Under the pieces are notes generated by a model. The model had not been told where the DNA came from, did no database searches, and worked only from the letters and a program-made list of their open reading frames with translations. From JBPOFY01 sp051252415 (GTDB lineage: Bacteria; Verrucomicrobiota; Verrucomicrobiia; Opitutales; Coraliomargaritaceae), in NCBI GenBank assembly GCA_051252415.1, contig JBPOGA010000020.1:7467-71466 (forward strand): 64,000 nt of DNA. The letters are read 5' to 3'. Below are positions 55,513-64,000 of the stretch, in pieces (position 1 is the first letter of the stretch; the number at the start of each line of letters is the position of its first letter). Both the position numbers and the translations under genes were made by a program.

Positions 55513-56439
55513 ATGAATAAATTTTACGATAAGCTATTACTGGTATTGGCTATATGTGTGCTCCTCGCAGGAGTTGCATTTTATGTAGTTAAGTCCGGTG
55601 CCGCACCGTCCGCCAATCCTCAGGTTTCGACTGAGACTGCGCAGAATCCTTATCAATCGGTTCCTGTTCCTGTCACGTCTAATGACCAAGAGGCAACATG
55701 GCCAGAGCCTGTGGAGCAAAGCATTCATACTGAAGGCGAAGTCGAAGGTTGGGTATACGACGTATTCACTCCACCAAAGATCTATATCGACGCCGAGGGC
55801 CGATTTAGTGCTGAAGGTGTCAAACCACCGCCACCACCAGTGCCATTCGGCGTCTACCTCGCTGGTATCGAGCGTAATCCGTATCGTATACAGATCGAAG
55901 GCTACATCGAAGAAGTGCCTGGTGACGCATCTAAAAGCCTACTGCTGATGTATGACGAAGAGCGCGCTAAAAGCATTCGCGTCCGAGTCGATGCCGCCGT
56001 GGCAGAATCAGAGTTTAAAGTTCTCAGTTTCACGATCGAACGTATCGTAGATCCTGTAGAGGGTATATACAAAGAAGCCAAGGCAACGATACTCGACCAA
56101 CGCGATGGCAAAGAGGTCGTACTGACGCAAGGTGAGCGCCTATATGACGATACCGTCACTATTCAGATTGCATCTCATGAAGATCCAAGCGTCGATATTC
56201 AGCTCGCTGAAGTTGGGCAAACTTTCGAAACGAATCTTGGGCAATATGTGCTGAAAGAAATTAACCTTGAAGAATCATCCATTTCAGTTGAGAAGTTGGG
56301 GAACGACGAACGTGAAGCAGAGACCGAACGGTTAGATGTGGATACTTCTGCAAGCAAAGACTCTACTGACCAATCAACCATATCTCCCCCTGACAACACA
56401 TCCTCCGACGGTAATGACCTAGAAGATTTAATGTTCTAG
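55513..56439 (+). CDS. PilP-like pilus system protein, Amuc_1099 family
   Basis: The 308-residue protein has one N-terminal membrane anchor (about 8-27), a proline- and glutamine-rich linker, then two beta-rich regions: about 60-205 (VYDVFTPPKIYIDAEGRF, then FGVYLAGIERNPYRIQIEGYI) and about 215-265 (a GQTFETNLGQYVLKEINLEESSISVEKL strand pair typical of PilP-type domains). The tail is acidic and Ser/Thr-rich. It lies where PilP lies between PilO and PilQ in type IV pilus operons and should connect the inner-membrane part to the secretin. Confidence 0.83.
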   Translation: MNKFYDKLLLVLAICVLLAGVAFYVVKSGAAPSANPQVSTETAQNPYQSVPVPVTSNDQEATWPEPVEQSIHTEGEVEGWVYDVFTPPKIYIDAEGRFSAEGVKPPPPPVPFGVYLAGIERNPYRIQIEGYIEEVPGDASKSLLLMYDEERAKSIRVRVDAAVAESEFKVLSFTIERIVDPVEGIYKEAKATILDQRDGKEVVLTQGERLYDDTVTIQIASHEDPSVDIQLAEVGQTFETNLGQYVLKEINLEESSISVEKLGNDEREAETERLDVDTSASKDSTDQSTISPPDNTSSDGNDLEDLMF

Positions 56440-56478
56440 CACTTTATTTTAACAAGCAACACGACTCCTTAAACAATT

Positions 56479-59205
56479 ATGAAAAAACACCTCAAAGCAC
56501 GCATGCGCGTTTCCGCCATTCTTATGGCTGGTGCGCTTGGAACCTTTACTCTGATCGCCCCACAGGCGCTCGAAGCACAGAGCACACCTGAGAAGATTCG
56601 CCTTATGGCAGAAACTCTCCGTGCCCGTGATTCCGGTAATTTGGATATAGCAAAGGATAAAGCTGAAGAGCTTATCAAAATTGCACCAAACGACGAGAAC
56701 GTGCAGCGATTACTCGCTTCAATTAACTCGGACCTAGATCGCCGTAATGGTGGCAATGCAGTTTACGGCCAAGCTACAAACGCGACGCCAGCATCTGCAA
56801 TGATGTCTTCAACAAGTGATGGTGGCGCTGATGCGGTTGCTGCTGCTGCTGCTGCCAGCCAAGATACGAATTTGGCTGCCGCAAAAAACGCGATTAGCGA
56901 ATCCGAGAAGCTTGTTAAACTCGGTGCCTTCACTGACGCGACTAATTTGCTAAATTCAGCAAGTGCTAGCCTTACTCTAAATACAAAAACAGAGCGTACA
57001 CTGAAAGCGCTTGATGCTGCCAAGGCGAAGGTCGTTCTAGCAGAAGCAAAATCTCTTGCTGATGCGGGTGATTATAAAGCTGCAGAAGTACTCGTAGATG
57101 ATTACCGCGCCGCTGGAGGTAGTTCTCGTAAGGCTAACTCACTAGCCAACAAACTTGACGGTAAAATCTCTGATCCCTACGAACTTGATATCAACGATGT
57201 TAGCCCTCTATACGTCGAGCAAACACAAATTATTCGCGATCTTCTCACTCGTGGACGCGCTCAATTCCTTAATGGTGATTATGACGGTGCTGCAGCGAGT
57301 TTCCGCGAAGTGGAAGCACGCGATGCTAATAATGCCGAGGCAAAGCTCTTTCAAACTAGAATTGCGGAACTCTTAGGTGGTATCCATAAGCAAAATTTCT
57401 ACAAGACTCGCGAGCAGATGCTCACAGAAGTAGATCAAAGCTGGGAGCGTCCTAAAGTCTTCGATATTACAGCAACAGGCCCTAAAGATAAGGGTGGCGA
57501 TTCTGTAACAGCTCGTAAGATGAACAGCATCGTGATTCCACAAGTTAATTTCTCCGGAATGGAGCTGACTCGTGTGATTGAAACACTCTCTGAATTGTCA
57601 GTCGAGTATGATACCGATCCATCGGATCGTGGTGTGAATATCGTGCCACTCTTTAATCCTAATGATAACAACCCACGTGTGAACATTAGCCTACGTAACT
57701 TGAGCTTGGATCGTATCCTTCAGTTCGTTACACAGCAGGTTAACTTTGACTATGATGTTGGTGATGATGCCGTGACTGTTGCGCCAAGTGGTGGTGAGCA
57801 AGGTTCACTTGGAACTGTTACAGAATTCTTCCCAATCTCACGTGCTACAGTCATTCGTTTGACAGGTTTCCGTGATGGTGGTGGCAGTTCATCTGGTCCA
57901 GTTGATCCATTTGCTGCACCTTCAAGTGGTGGCTCAAGTGGTCCTTCTCAAAGTGATGAAGTCGAAGCGCTTCAAAACTTCTTCCAAAGTGCTGGTGTCA
58001 ATTTCGAGACTCCAGGCAGTAGCCTCGCCTTCGATGGTGAGCAGCTCATCGTCACTCAGTCACGTCGCAATCTTGAGCGCATGCGCACAATTCTTCGTAA
58101 TTACAACGAAGTGAAGCAAGTTGAGATTGAAGCGAAGTTCCTTGAAGTCTCTCAAAATGACCTCGAAGAAGTTGGGTTTGACTGGGGCGTTGGCGACAAT
58201 GCCACACCATTCTTGACTGGACTAGGCGCACCGATTAATGACCAATTTGGCAACCCAACTGGTTCTTACGAACGTGTTGGTCGTACACAAGGTCGCACTT
58301 TGAATGATGGATTCAGTGTTAACGCAGCCGCATCAGATATCACTATCAATGGCACCGCCGTTGCTTCTAACAATGCTCCTAGTATCGCAACTGCGATTGA
58401 CTTGGCAGCAAACGCTTCGAGTCTCTTCACTGCAACTGGTTGGAGTGTTAATGGCTACGATGTCGATTTAGCGCTTCGTGCTTTGTCTCGTAAAGCAGGT
58501 AGCGATTTGATGAGCGCACCTAAGGTAACCGTCCTTTCTGGTAAGCGTGCAACTATCACAGTTGCGCAAGAACTTCGCTACCCTGAAAGTTACGGTGACA
58601 TTGAGGCCGATGTTGGTCGTAGTGGTGGTAATGGTAATAACGAAACTGCAGGCTCTGCGGTCGCTATCACTGCTGGAACACCTCAAGATTTCGTAACACG
58701 TAATGTTGGTGTTGAAATGTCCGTGACTCCTAATGTTGAAAACGATGACACCATCAGCTTGATTCTCGAGCCACGTGTGACTGAGTTCGAAGGATTTGTT
58801 GAGTATGGTGGTCCAAGTGTTGCCGTTACTGGTGGACTTACTGTGACAGTGCCTGCTGGCTTCTATCAACCTGTGTTCTCTACTCGTGAGATCTCGACTG
58901 AAGTGACTGTCTTCGACGGTGCGACAGTTGTCATGGGTGGTTTGACTCGTGATGAAGTTAAAACGATTAATGATAAGGTTCCAGTTCTCGGTGATATCCC
59001 AGGTCTTGGTCGCTTGTTCCGCTCTGAAGGTGAAACACGCCAAAAACGCAACTTGCTGATCTTTGTAACAGCAAATCTTGTTAGCCCTGGTGGTTCTCCT
59101 TCACGTCAGCAATACCGTAGCGTCAATGCGAACTCTCTCTTCCAGAATCCAACGATCATGACACCATCTGGTGCGGTTAATCGTTCGATTGAATCCGCGG
59201 AGTAG
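56479..59205 (+). CDS. Type IV pilus-type secretin, Amuc_1098 family
   Basis: The 908-residue protein forms the outer-membrane gate of the pilus-like system. It has a signal peptide (ending about residue 35, LEAQ), a TPR-like helical region (about 45-320) that many PilQ proteins lack, an N-domain (about 350-450, SIVIPQVNFSGMELTRVIETLSELS), a Gly/Ser-rich N1-N3 region (FRDGGGSSSGP) and the C-terminal secretin domain with KVTVLSGKRATI, PNVENDDTISL and the signature VPVLGDIPGLGRLF at about 832-845. The N-terminal TPR part is likely to bind lipid-anchored or pilotin partners. It is the last gene of the operon, followed by a strong terminator. Confidence 0.92.
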   Translation: MKKHLKARMRVSAILMAGALGTFTLIAPQALEAQSTPEKIRLMAETLRARDSGNLDIAKDKAEELIKIAPNDENVQRLLASINSDLDRRNGGNAVYGQATNATPASAMMSSTSDGGADAVAAAAAASQDTNLAAAKNAISESEKLVKLGAFTDATNLLNSASASLTLNTKTERTLKALDAAKAKVVLAEAKSLADAGDYKAAEVLVDDYRAAGGSSRKANSLANKLDGKISDPYELDINDVSPLYVEQTQIIRDLLTRGRAQFLNGDYDGAAASFREVEARDANNAEAKLFQTRIAELLGGIHKQNFYKTREQMLTEVDQSWERPKVFDITATGPKDKGGDSVTARKMNSIVIPQVNFSGMELTRVIETLSELSVEYDTDPSDRGVNIVPLFNPNDNNPRVNISLRNLSLDRILQFVTQQVNFDYDVGDDAVTVAPSGGEQGSLGTVTEFFPISRATVIRLTGFRDGGGSSSGPVDPFAAPSSGGSSGPSQSDEVEALQNFFQSAGVNFETPGSSLAFDGEQLIVTQSRRNLERMRTILRNYNEVKQVEIEAKFLEVSQNDLEEVGFDWGVGDNATPFLTGLGAPINDQFGNPTGSYERVGRTQGRTLNDGFSVNAAASDITINGTAVASNNAPSIATAIDLAANASSLFTATGWSVNGYDVDLALRALSRKAGSDLMSAPKVTVLSGKRATITVAQELRYPESYGDIEADVGRSGGNGNNETAGSAVAITAGTPQDFVTRNVGVEMSVTPNVENDDTISLILEPRVTEFEGFVEYGGPSVAVTGGLTVTVPAGFYQPVFSTREISTEVTVFDGATVVMGGLTRDEVKTINDKVPVLGDIPGLGRLFRSEGETRQKRNLLIFVTANLVSPGGSPSRQQYRSVNANSLFQNPTIMTPSGAVNRSIESAE

Positions 59206-59235
59206 TTTGAAATTGCCTCGGTAATATTTTAATCA

Positions 59236-59268
59236 AGAGGCTCGATAATATATCGAGCCTCTTTTTTC
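59236..59268 (+). terminator. Rho-independent terminator of the pilus-like operon
   Basis: A 12-bp perfect stem AGAGGCTCGATA (59236-59247)/TATCGAGCCTCT (59251-59262) with a 3-base loop is followed by TTTTT. It is among the strongest terminators in the window. Confidence 0.93.
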
Positions 59269-59310
59269 GACATTAGGCGCACAGTTCTTCTTATCTCATA
59301 TAAACTTAAA

Positions 59311-62300
59311 ATGAATATCAAAAGAGTATCTCTTTTAGCCTCCGCATTCGCATTAATAGGTGCAGCGGCTTTTTACCTGAAATGGTCAGAGGCCGACCAC
59401 CATGTTGCAGAGACTCCGGAGGTGACGAAAGAGGTGCATGATGTTACACATGCAGCTGATTGCTCCCATTGTGTGGAGCAGAGTGCGGTCACAGCTCAAG
59501 CTATTGACATGCCAGTTGAAGGCGTAGAAGGCACTCGTATCACGCCGATCGACCAGATGTTTGACGCATTTAATGCTGCTGCCTCTAATGATATAGCATG
59601 GCAGGATGTTGCCGATTTAACAGACGGCACTTATGTGGGCGAACCAGTTGTGCTTAATTTACCAGGTATTGAGTTGTCTGGTACAGTTGATATGCAGCAC
59701 ACAGTTCAAACCATTCATAAGTATGGTGTTACTTTGGATGATGACTTAGGGCGTGCCTTTTTTACGATTCACGATAATGGCAAAATAAATGGCCATGTTT
59801 TCTTCAACGGCGAGTCGCGAGCCTTCAAGCTTCGAGGAACCGAGCATAATTGGACGGTTGAAGCGTCTTCCGTTAGTGGAATATTGTGCGCACCGGTTGA
59901 TGCCATATATCCGCTCTCTGGCGACGCTAGTTTCCTAGCCTCTGTTAGTGCGACACGTGACTCATTTGTCACTGCAGATGGATTATTTGTGCAGGCTGGA
60001 TTCGATAGCTTACCAAGTTCAGAGTATGTTATCTATATCGATTTTGACGGGGAATTAGTCAGTGATACTGGCTGGAATAACATTCTCACTGGCCCTCTGA
60101 TTGTTGCCACACCACACCCGCAAGCAAATAATGACTCATGGGTTGAAGCGATATGGAAACGCGTGTCTGAAGACTTTGCACCTTTTGATGTGAATGTGAC
60201 CACGGATCGTGATGTCTATGAAGCAGCAGATGTTGAGAAGCGTGTGATGTGTATTGTCACCACGAATGACATCGTGAGCCCTGGCGATGGTGGTGTTGCT
60301 TATTTAGATTCATTTGGAGGTGGCGAACCTTGCTGGACGTTCAATACACAAGAATATGCATGTGCGGATACGGTTTCACACGAGGTTGGGCATACTTTAG
60401 GGCTGTTACACGATGGCACATATGTAGTCGATGACGAAGGTGATGAGACAGTTGAGGATTATTTTGAAGGATATGGCGCCGGTGCTGAAATCGCATGGGG
60501 ACCTATCATGGGAGCGCCGTTCATTGGCGATAACGTAAATGTCACTCAGTGGAGTATTGGTGAATACCAAGATGCTGGTAATGGCTCTGGGCCTAACACT
60601 CAAGATGATCTCAATGTGATCGTTACTCAGAATGGCTTTGGTTATCGTGCTGATGATCACGCTGACGATACTGTCTCGGCAACTTCTCTCAATGTAAGTG
60701 GATCCGTAGTTGATGATTTAGGAATCGTCGAGACCACAGGGGATATCGACTATTTTGCATTTACTAGTATTGGTGGATACTTTGAAGCATCTGCAGATCC
60801 GCTTAATGTTGAATCTAATGAAGGTGAAGATGGTTCAGAAACGTTTGGTGCTAATTTGGCGGTCGAACTCGTATTATATGACAGTGCGGGAACTATTATG
60901 GATACAGATGCACCGGGTGATCGCTTAGGCGCTTCACTCTCAGCCGTCTTGGAAGCTGGAGATTATTACCTTAGCGTGCAAGGCGTAGGTCGCGGTTCAC
61001 CTGCGGCAGATTCAGCTCCTCCACACTATGAGTCTGGTTTTTCCGACTACGCGAGTCTCGGGCAATACTTTGTATCTGGTGTGATCTCACGTGGGCCATT
61101 GACTGTTAGAGGTGGCGATGACGCGGAATTGATTGTCGATGGAGACTTAGATCCGGATCTCTCCGATGGCACTGACTTTGGACTGGGTGCATTGTCTTCT
61201 CCAACGAATCTAGAAAGTGTATTTGCGTTCGAAAATACGGATGATGAATCCATTTCTATCGCATCGATTACTTTCGACGGAATTAACTTCACTACGGACG
61301 CTTTGACCCCATTAGTAATTAGTTCGGGCACAAGTATTGATCTGACATTTGTATTCAATCCTATCGATATTGGCATAATCACAGAACAAGTGACTGTTAA
61401 TTATTATAAAGATAGCGACCCCGCAGTCCTGTATGAATATATATTCGCAATTTCAGCGACTGCTACAAAAACGGTGGGAGATGATAACTATGAACAGAAT
61501 GATAGTTATTTTGAAACATTTCCTTTGCCTGACGAAACTGAGTTGAAGTCTATTCTTGGGCGCGGTCGCCAAGCTGATAATGACTGGTATCGTATCACCG
61601 TGTTACCTGATTTGAATGAAATCAACGTAACCTGTGAATTTGATAATGATGAGGGTGATATCAATATTGCCCTATTTGATCCGCGCGGTTATTTAATCAC
61701 TAACTCGATTACTACTACGGATAGTGTGGAGGAAATTGTCTTTGAAGTGGATGTCGCTGGAGGCAACTATTACATTGTAGTTTATGGAGCAAACGAAGGT
61801 AACTTATATGACCTTTTCTGGGAAGGTCTTAGCCCGCTTCGTTATGGCGCTGGGGGAAGCGACGATGCCTATGAAAGGAATCAGTCTAATGACTCAAACG
61901 ACAGTTTCTTTGGAGCGTATGATTTAAGCTCGATAAATGGTTCAAGGTTGAGCTCTATTGCTGGAGATGCGATTCAAGCAGATTTAGATTGGTATAAACT
62001 AGTTCTAGATCCGAGTGAAAACCTACTAAATGTATCGATCAATACCACGAATTTTGTCGGTGGTTATAATTTGGCATTATATGATAGCCGCGGTTATCCA
62101 TTAGCTGATTCTAACGGAGGACAACTCTTACAAGAGATTTCATACTTTGGTGATTTAGGTGCTACCTATTATGTTGTTGTCTCTGGGGATAATCAAAGTG
62201 GCCGTTATGATTTAACATATAGTGGAGAGTTTGTGGGAATTTCAACCGGAGGGGATGATGCTTATGAGTTTAACAATAATATATTTCAGGCCTACGACCT

Positions 62301-63762
62301 TACGGCGGATGAAGGCATCAACCTATCTGATATTCTCGGAGAAGGAATTCAGTTAGATGCAGATTGGTATCAAGTGCGTTCAAATGAGGGTGATAATATA
62401 ATTGAAATTATTACTAACGCTGCGGGAGATGGACTTACTTATACATTGTATAGTGCTACAGGTGGGCAATTGACTGCACCTATAGATGTGGTTGAGGGTG
62501 AATCTACCCTGATTCGTGTCAATCTAAGCGCTGGCAATTATGTTCTCTTAGTCACAGGCGGAAACGTAGGGGCTACCTATGATTTCTCATGGCAGAACCG
62601 TTTTGCTCCAGAAGGCGATGATGTATATGAAGAAAATGATACTATAGAGACGGCATTTGATTTAACCATACGCGAAGGGCAACCACTGTCACGTGTGTCG
62701 GAGTTAGCGATACAAGGTGATGACGATTGGTATCAAATTCTGGTGCTGCCAGGTGATCTAGGTATTCGTGTGCGCGCTAGCTTTGCTCATGCTGCTGGAG
62801 ACATCAATGTAGCAGTCCATGATGACAGTGGAGCATTGGTGATGAGTGCGGAGTCATTAGATGACGACGAAACCCTTGCGGTTCCGATCCCAACGGCGAC
62901 AGAGGTCACCACATACTATATTAGAGTGTATGGAGATAATGCAGAGAACTTATATGATCTGTCTTGGGCTGGAGTTATCAGCTTGGTGGATGATGAGTAT
63001 GAGCCGAATAATAACTTTGATGACGCATTTGTGCTCACGCCTGTAGAGGCTGGTCTTCTTTCAGATATTGCTGGTCTTGGTGTTCAAGCAGATTCGGATA
63101 TCTATAGACTAGCAGTGCCAGCAGATGCGACGACCTTACAGGTGTTCTTAAACTTCAGTCATGCTGAAGGAGATATCGACATCGTGGTTTACGATGATGA
63201 TTTTGATTTCCGTGTTTTTAGTGTCTCGGTAACAGATAACGAATTTGTTCAGCTTTCGGTGAATCCAGCTATAGATAGCGTATTTTACCTTTGGGTTTAT
63301 TTTGCGAATGCTGGCAATGAGTATGACATGGAGTGGACTTACTCTTTTGCCCCTACTTTTGACTCTGACCTAGATAATGTGGGGGATGCGTGGGAGAATA
63401 AACATTATGGCCGAATGTCAGCGGTCCGCAGTGGTGATTCTAACCTTGATGGCGACAAATACCCAGATTGGGCTGAGTATGCATTGAATACAAATCCACA
63501 CAACGTCGACACCGACATATTGAAACAATATATCGATGGCGGCTATAACTACGTGAAGTATTTCCGGAATACTGAGGCTTCCGAAGCTGGATATGTATAT
63601 ACAGTTAGAGAGAGCGATAACCTCTCGTTTAGTAATCCGACAGTGCTACCAGTGCACCAAGTGATTTCTCATGGAGATTACGAAGAAGTCATCTATCGTG
63701 CGACACATGCGATTGAAGATTCTGATCAGAACTTCTACTACTTAGAAGTGGATAAGCCATAA
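59311..63762 (+). CDS. Giant secreted metzincin-like metalloprotease with PPC repeats
   Basis: The 1483-residue protein starts with a hydrophobic segment (residues 5-22) that serves as signal peptide or anchor. A proregion-like part (25-230) precedes the catalytic region (about 235-450), which has the extended zinc motif HEVGHTLGLLHD at 357-368, as in metzincins. After one divergent unit (about 450-610) and an Ig-like stretch (610-715) come five bacterial pre-peptidase C-terminal (PPC) repeats, beginning at about 723, 850, 981, 1102 and 1226 with the pattern DD-x-YE-x-N. A short Asp-rich calcium-binding-like segment (about 1352-1395) and a C-terminal tail of about 90 residues end the protein. 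It is expressed alone. It could process surface or pilus proteins or degrade polymers; neither is shown. Confidence 0.88.
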   Translation: MNIKRVSLLASAFALIGAAAFYLKWSEADHHVAETPEVTKEVHDVTHAADCSHCVEQSAVTAQAIDMPVEGVEGTRITPIDQMFDAFNAAASNDIAWQDVADLTDGTYVGEPVVLNLPGIELSGTVDMQHTVQTIHKYGVTLDDDLGRAFFTIHDNGKINGHVFFNGESRAFKLRGTEHNWTVEASSVSGILCAPVDAIYPLSGDASFLASVSATRDSFVTADGLFVQAGFDSLPSSEYVIYIDFDGELVSDTGWNNILTGPLIVATPHPQANNDSWVEAIWKRVSEDFAPFDVNVTTDRDVYEAADVEKRVMCIVTTNDIVSPGDGGVAYLDSFGGGEPCWTFNTQEYACADTVSHEVGHTLGLLHDGTYVVDDEGDETVEDYFEGYGAGAEIAWGPIMGAPFIGDNVNVTQWSIGEYQDAGNGSGPNTQDDLNVIVTQNGFGYRADDHADDTVSATSLNVSGSVVDDLGIVETTGDIDYFAFTSIGGYFEASADPLNVESNEGEDGSETFGANLAVELVLYDSAGTIMDTDAPGDRLGASLSAVLEAGDYYLSVQGVGRGSPAADSAPPHYESGFSDYASLGQYFVSGVISRGPLTVRGGDDAELIVDGDLDPDLSDGTDFGLGALSSPTNLESVFAFENTDDESISIASITFDGINFTTDALTPLVISSGTSIDLTFVFNPIDIGIITEQVTVNYYKDSDPAVLYEYIFAISATATKTVGDDNYEQNDSYFETFPLPDETELKSILGRGRQADNDWYRITVLPDLNEINVTCEFDNDEGDINIALFDPRGYLITNSITTTDSVEEIVFEVDVAGGNYYIVVYGANEGNLYDLFWEGLSPLRYGAGGSDDAYERNQSNDSNDSFFGAYDLSSINGSRLSSIAGDAIQADLDWYKLVLDPSENLLNVSINTTNFVGGYNLALYDSRGYPLADSNGGQLLQEISYFGDLGATYYVVVSGDNQSGRYDLTYSGEFVGISTGGDDAYEFNNNIFQAYDLTADEGINLSDILGEGIQLDADWYQVRSNEGDNIIEIITNAAGDGLTYTLYSATGGQLTAPIDVVEGESTLIRVNLSAGNYVLLVTGGNVGATYDFSWQNRFAPEGDDVYEENDTIETAFDLTIREGQPLSRVSELAIQGDDDWYQILVLPGDLGIRVRASFAHAAGDINVAVHDDSGALVMSAESLDDDETLAVPIPTATEVTTYYIRVYGDNAENLYDLSWAGVISLVDDEYEPNNNFDDAFVLTPVEAGLLSDIAGLGVQADSDIYRLAVPADATTLQVFLNFSHAEGDIDIVVYDDDFDFRVFSVSVTDNEFVQLSVNPAIDSVFYLWVYFANAGNEYDMEWTYSFAPTFDSDLDNVGDAWENKHYGRMSAVRSGDSNLDGDKYPDWAEYALNTNPHNVDTDILKQYIDGGYNYVKYFRNTEASEAGYVYTVRESDNLSFSNPTVLPVHQVISHGDYEEVIYRATHAIEDSDQNFYYLEVDKP

Positions 63763-63781
63763 ACACGAATTGAGTTTAATC

Positions 63782-63814
63782 ATGCCACAGCACCAAAGGT
63801 GCTGTGGCATTTTT
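63782..63814 (+). terminator. Rho-independent terminator of the metzincin-like gene
   Basis: The 13-bp perfect stem ATGCCACAGCACC (63782-63794)/GGTGCTGTGGCAT (63798-63810), 3-base loop, ends in a T run, 20 bases beyond the stop codon. Confidence 0.93.
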
Positions 63815-63965
63815 GTATCTGTATGCGGTGATTGGCCTAGTGCGGAGTGTTTCTCTCTGAAGGCGAGAATTTTAGACATATTCGGCCACGATTGAGCTGT
63901 GTACGTTTACAGCTTAGGCTGGTCGCTAGCGCATTCTGCATAAAATAAGACTCGACCATTGTAGC

Positions 63966-63984
63966 CACGGCACTCTGTGCCGTG
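63966..63984. repeat. REP-like palindrome CACGGCAC-tct-GTGCCGTG
   Basis: A perfect 8-bp inverted repeat with a 3-base loop lies in otherwise featureless intergenic DNA (63815-64000), without a T run on either side. Its form resembles the short intergenic palindromes that RAYT transposases act on; one such gene is present at 13177. Confidence 0.4.
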
Positions 63985-64000
63985 TTCACTTCTGACTCTC

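Overview
The window reads as chromosomal DNA of a Verrucomicrobiota bacterium, most likely a marine Opitutia (Puniceicoccales/Coraliomargarita-like) lineage. The main reason is a five-gene run at 52209-59205 that matches, in order and architecture, the pilus-like locus known from Akkermansia (Amuc_1102-1101-1100-1099-1098 families). Very large secreted multidomain proteins (M60-like peptidase, MAM, cadherin-like and PPC repeats), a REP-associated transposase and a diderm envelope (Omp85/TamB pair, secretin, lipoprotein) agree with this. The taxon is inferred; no rRNA is present.

Layout. 1-2545: the 3' end of a hybrid histidine kinase, a tRNA-dihydrouridine synthase and a small cysteine-rich secreted protein. 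2546-14157 is accessory: a membrane-anchored hypothetical protein, then two giant secreted proteins on the minus strand (M60-like peptidase; endonuclease/exonuclease/phosphatase protein) that share an almost identical 2.5 kb 3' half, the same signal peptide type, the same promoter layout and the same terminator, followed by a RAYT transposase. 14333-17886: a CheY-like regulator, a small protein and a PilB/GspE ATPase in one operon, then an OmpR-type regulator and a peroxiredoxin on the other strand. 18035-21820 is metabolic: hisG, aguB, aguA and a dapF homologue in which both catalytic cysteines are serine. 21898-24690: a GH20-like hydrolase with a sugar-binding protein, then tRNA-Pro(GGG) flanked by copies of its own 3' end. 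24740-28852: a secreted S1 protease, a YugP-type peptidase and a sigma/anti-sigma/YceI operon.

28905-40398 is mostly housekeeping: queA, tilS-ftsH, a degenerate NtrC-like regulator, chrA, a P-type-ATPase-derived copper-binding membrane protein with no catalytic domains, a LysE-like exporter, an MscS channel, gluQ and an MgtC-family protein. 40499-51493 runs on the plus strand: TamB-like and Omp85 proteins, a DEAD-box helicase, rsmE, a LysM lipoprotein, a NifS/IscS-type desulfurase and recF. After a NUDIX gene comes the pilus-like operon (52209-59205), closed by a strong terminator, and then a 1483-residue secreted metzincin-like protein with PPC repeats and its own terminator.

How they fit together. 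The PilM/N-, PilO-, PilP- and PilQ-like proteins would form the trans-envelope part of a type IV pilus-like machine, and the unlinked PilB-like ATPase at 14930 could power it. Several secreted enzymes (M60, GH20, S1, metzincin) suggest a polymer- or glycoprotein-degrading life style. QueA and GluQ both act on the queuosine pathway, and Dus and TilS add further tRNA modifications.
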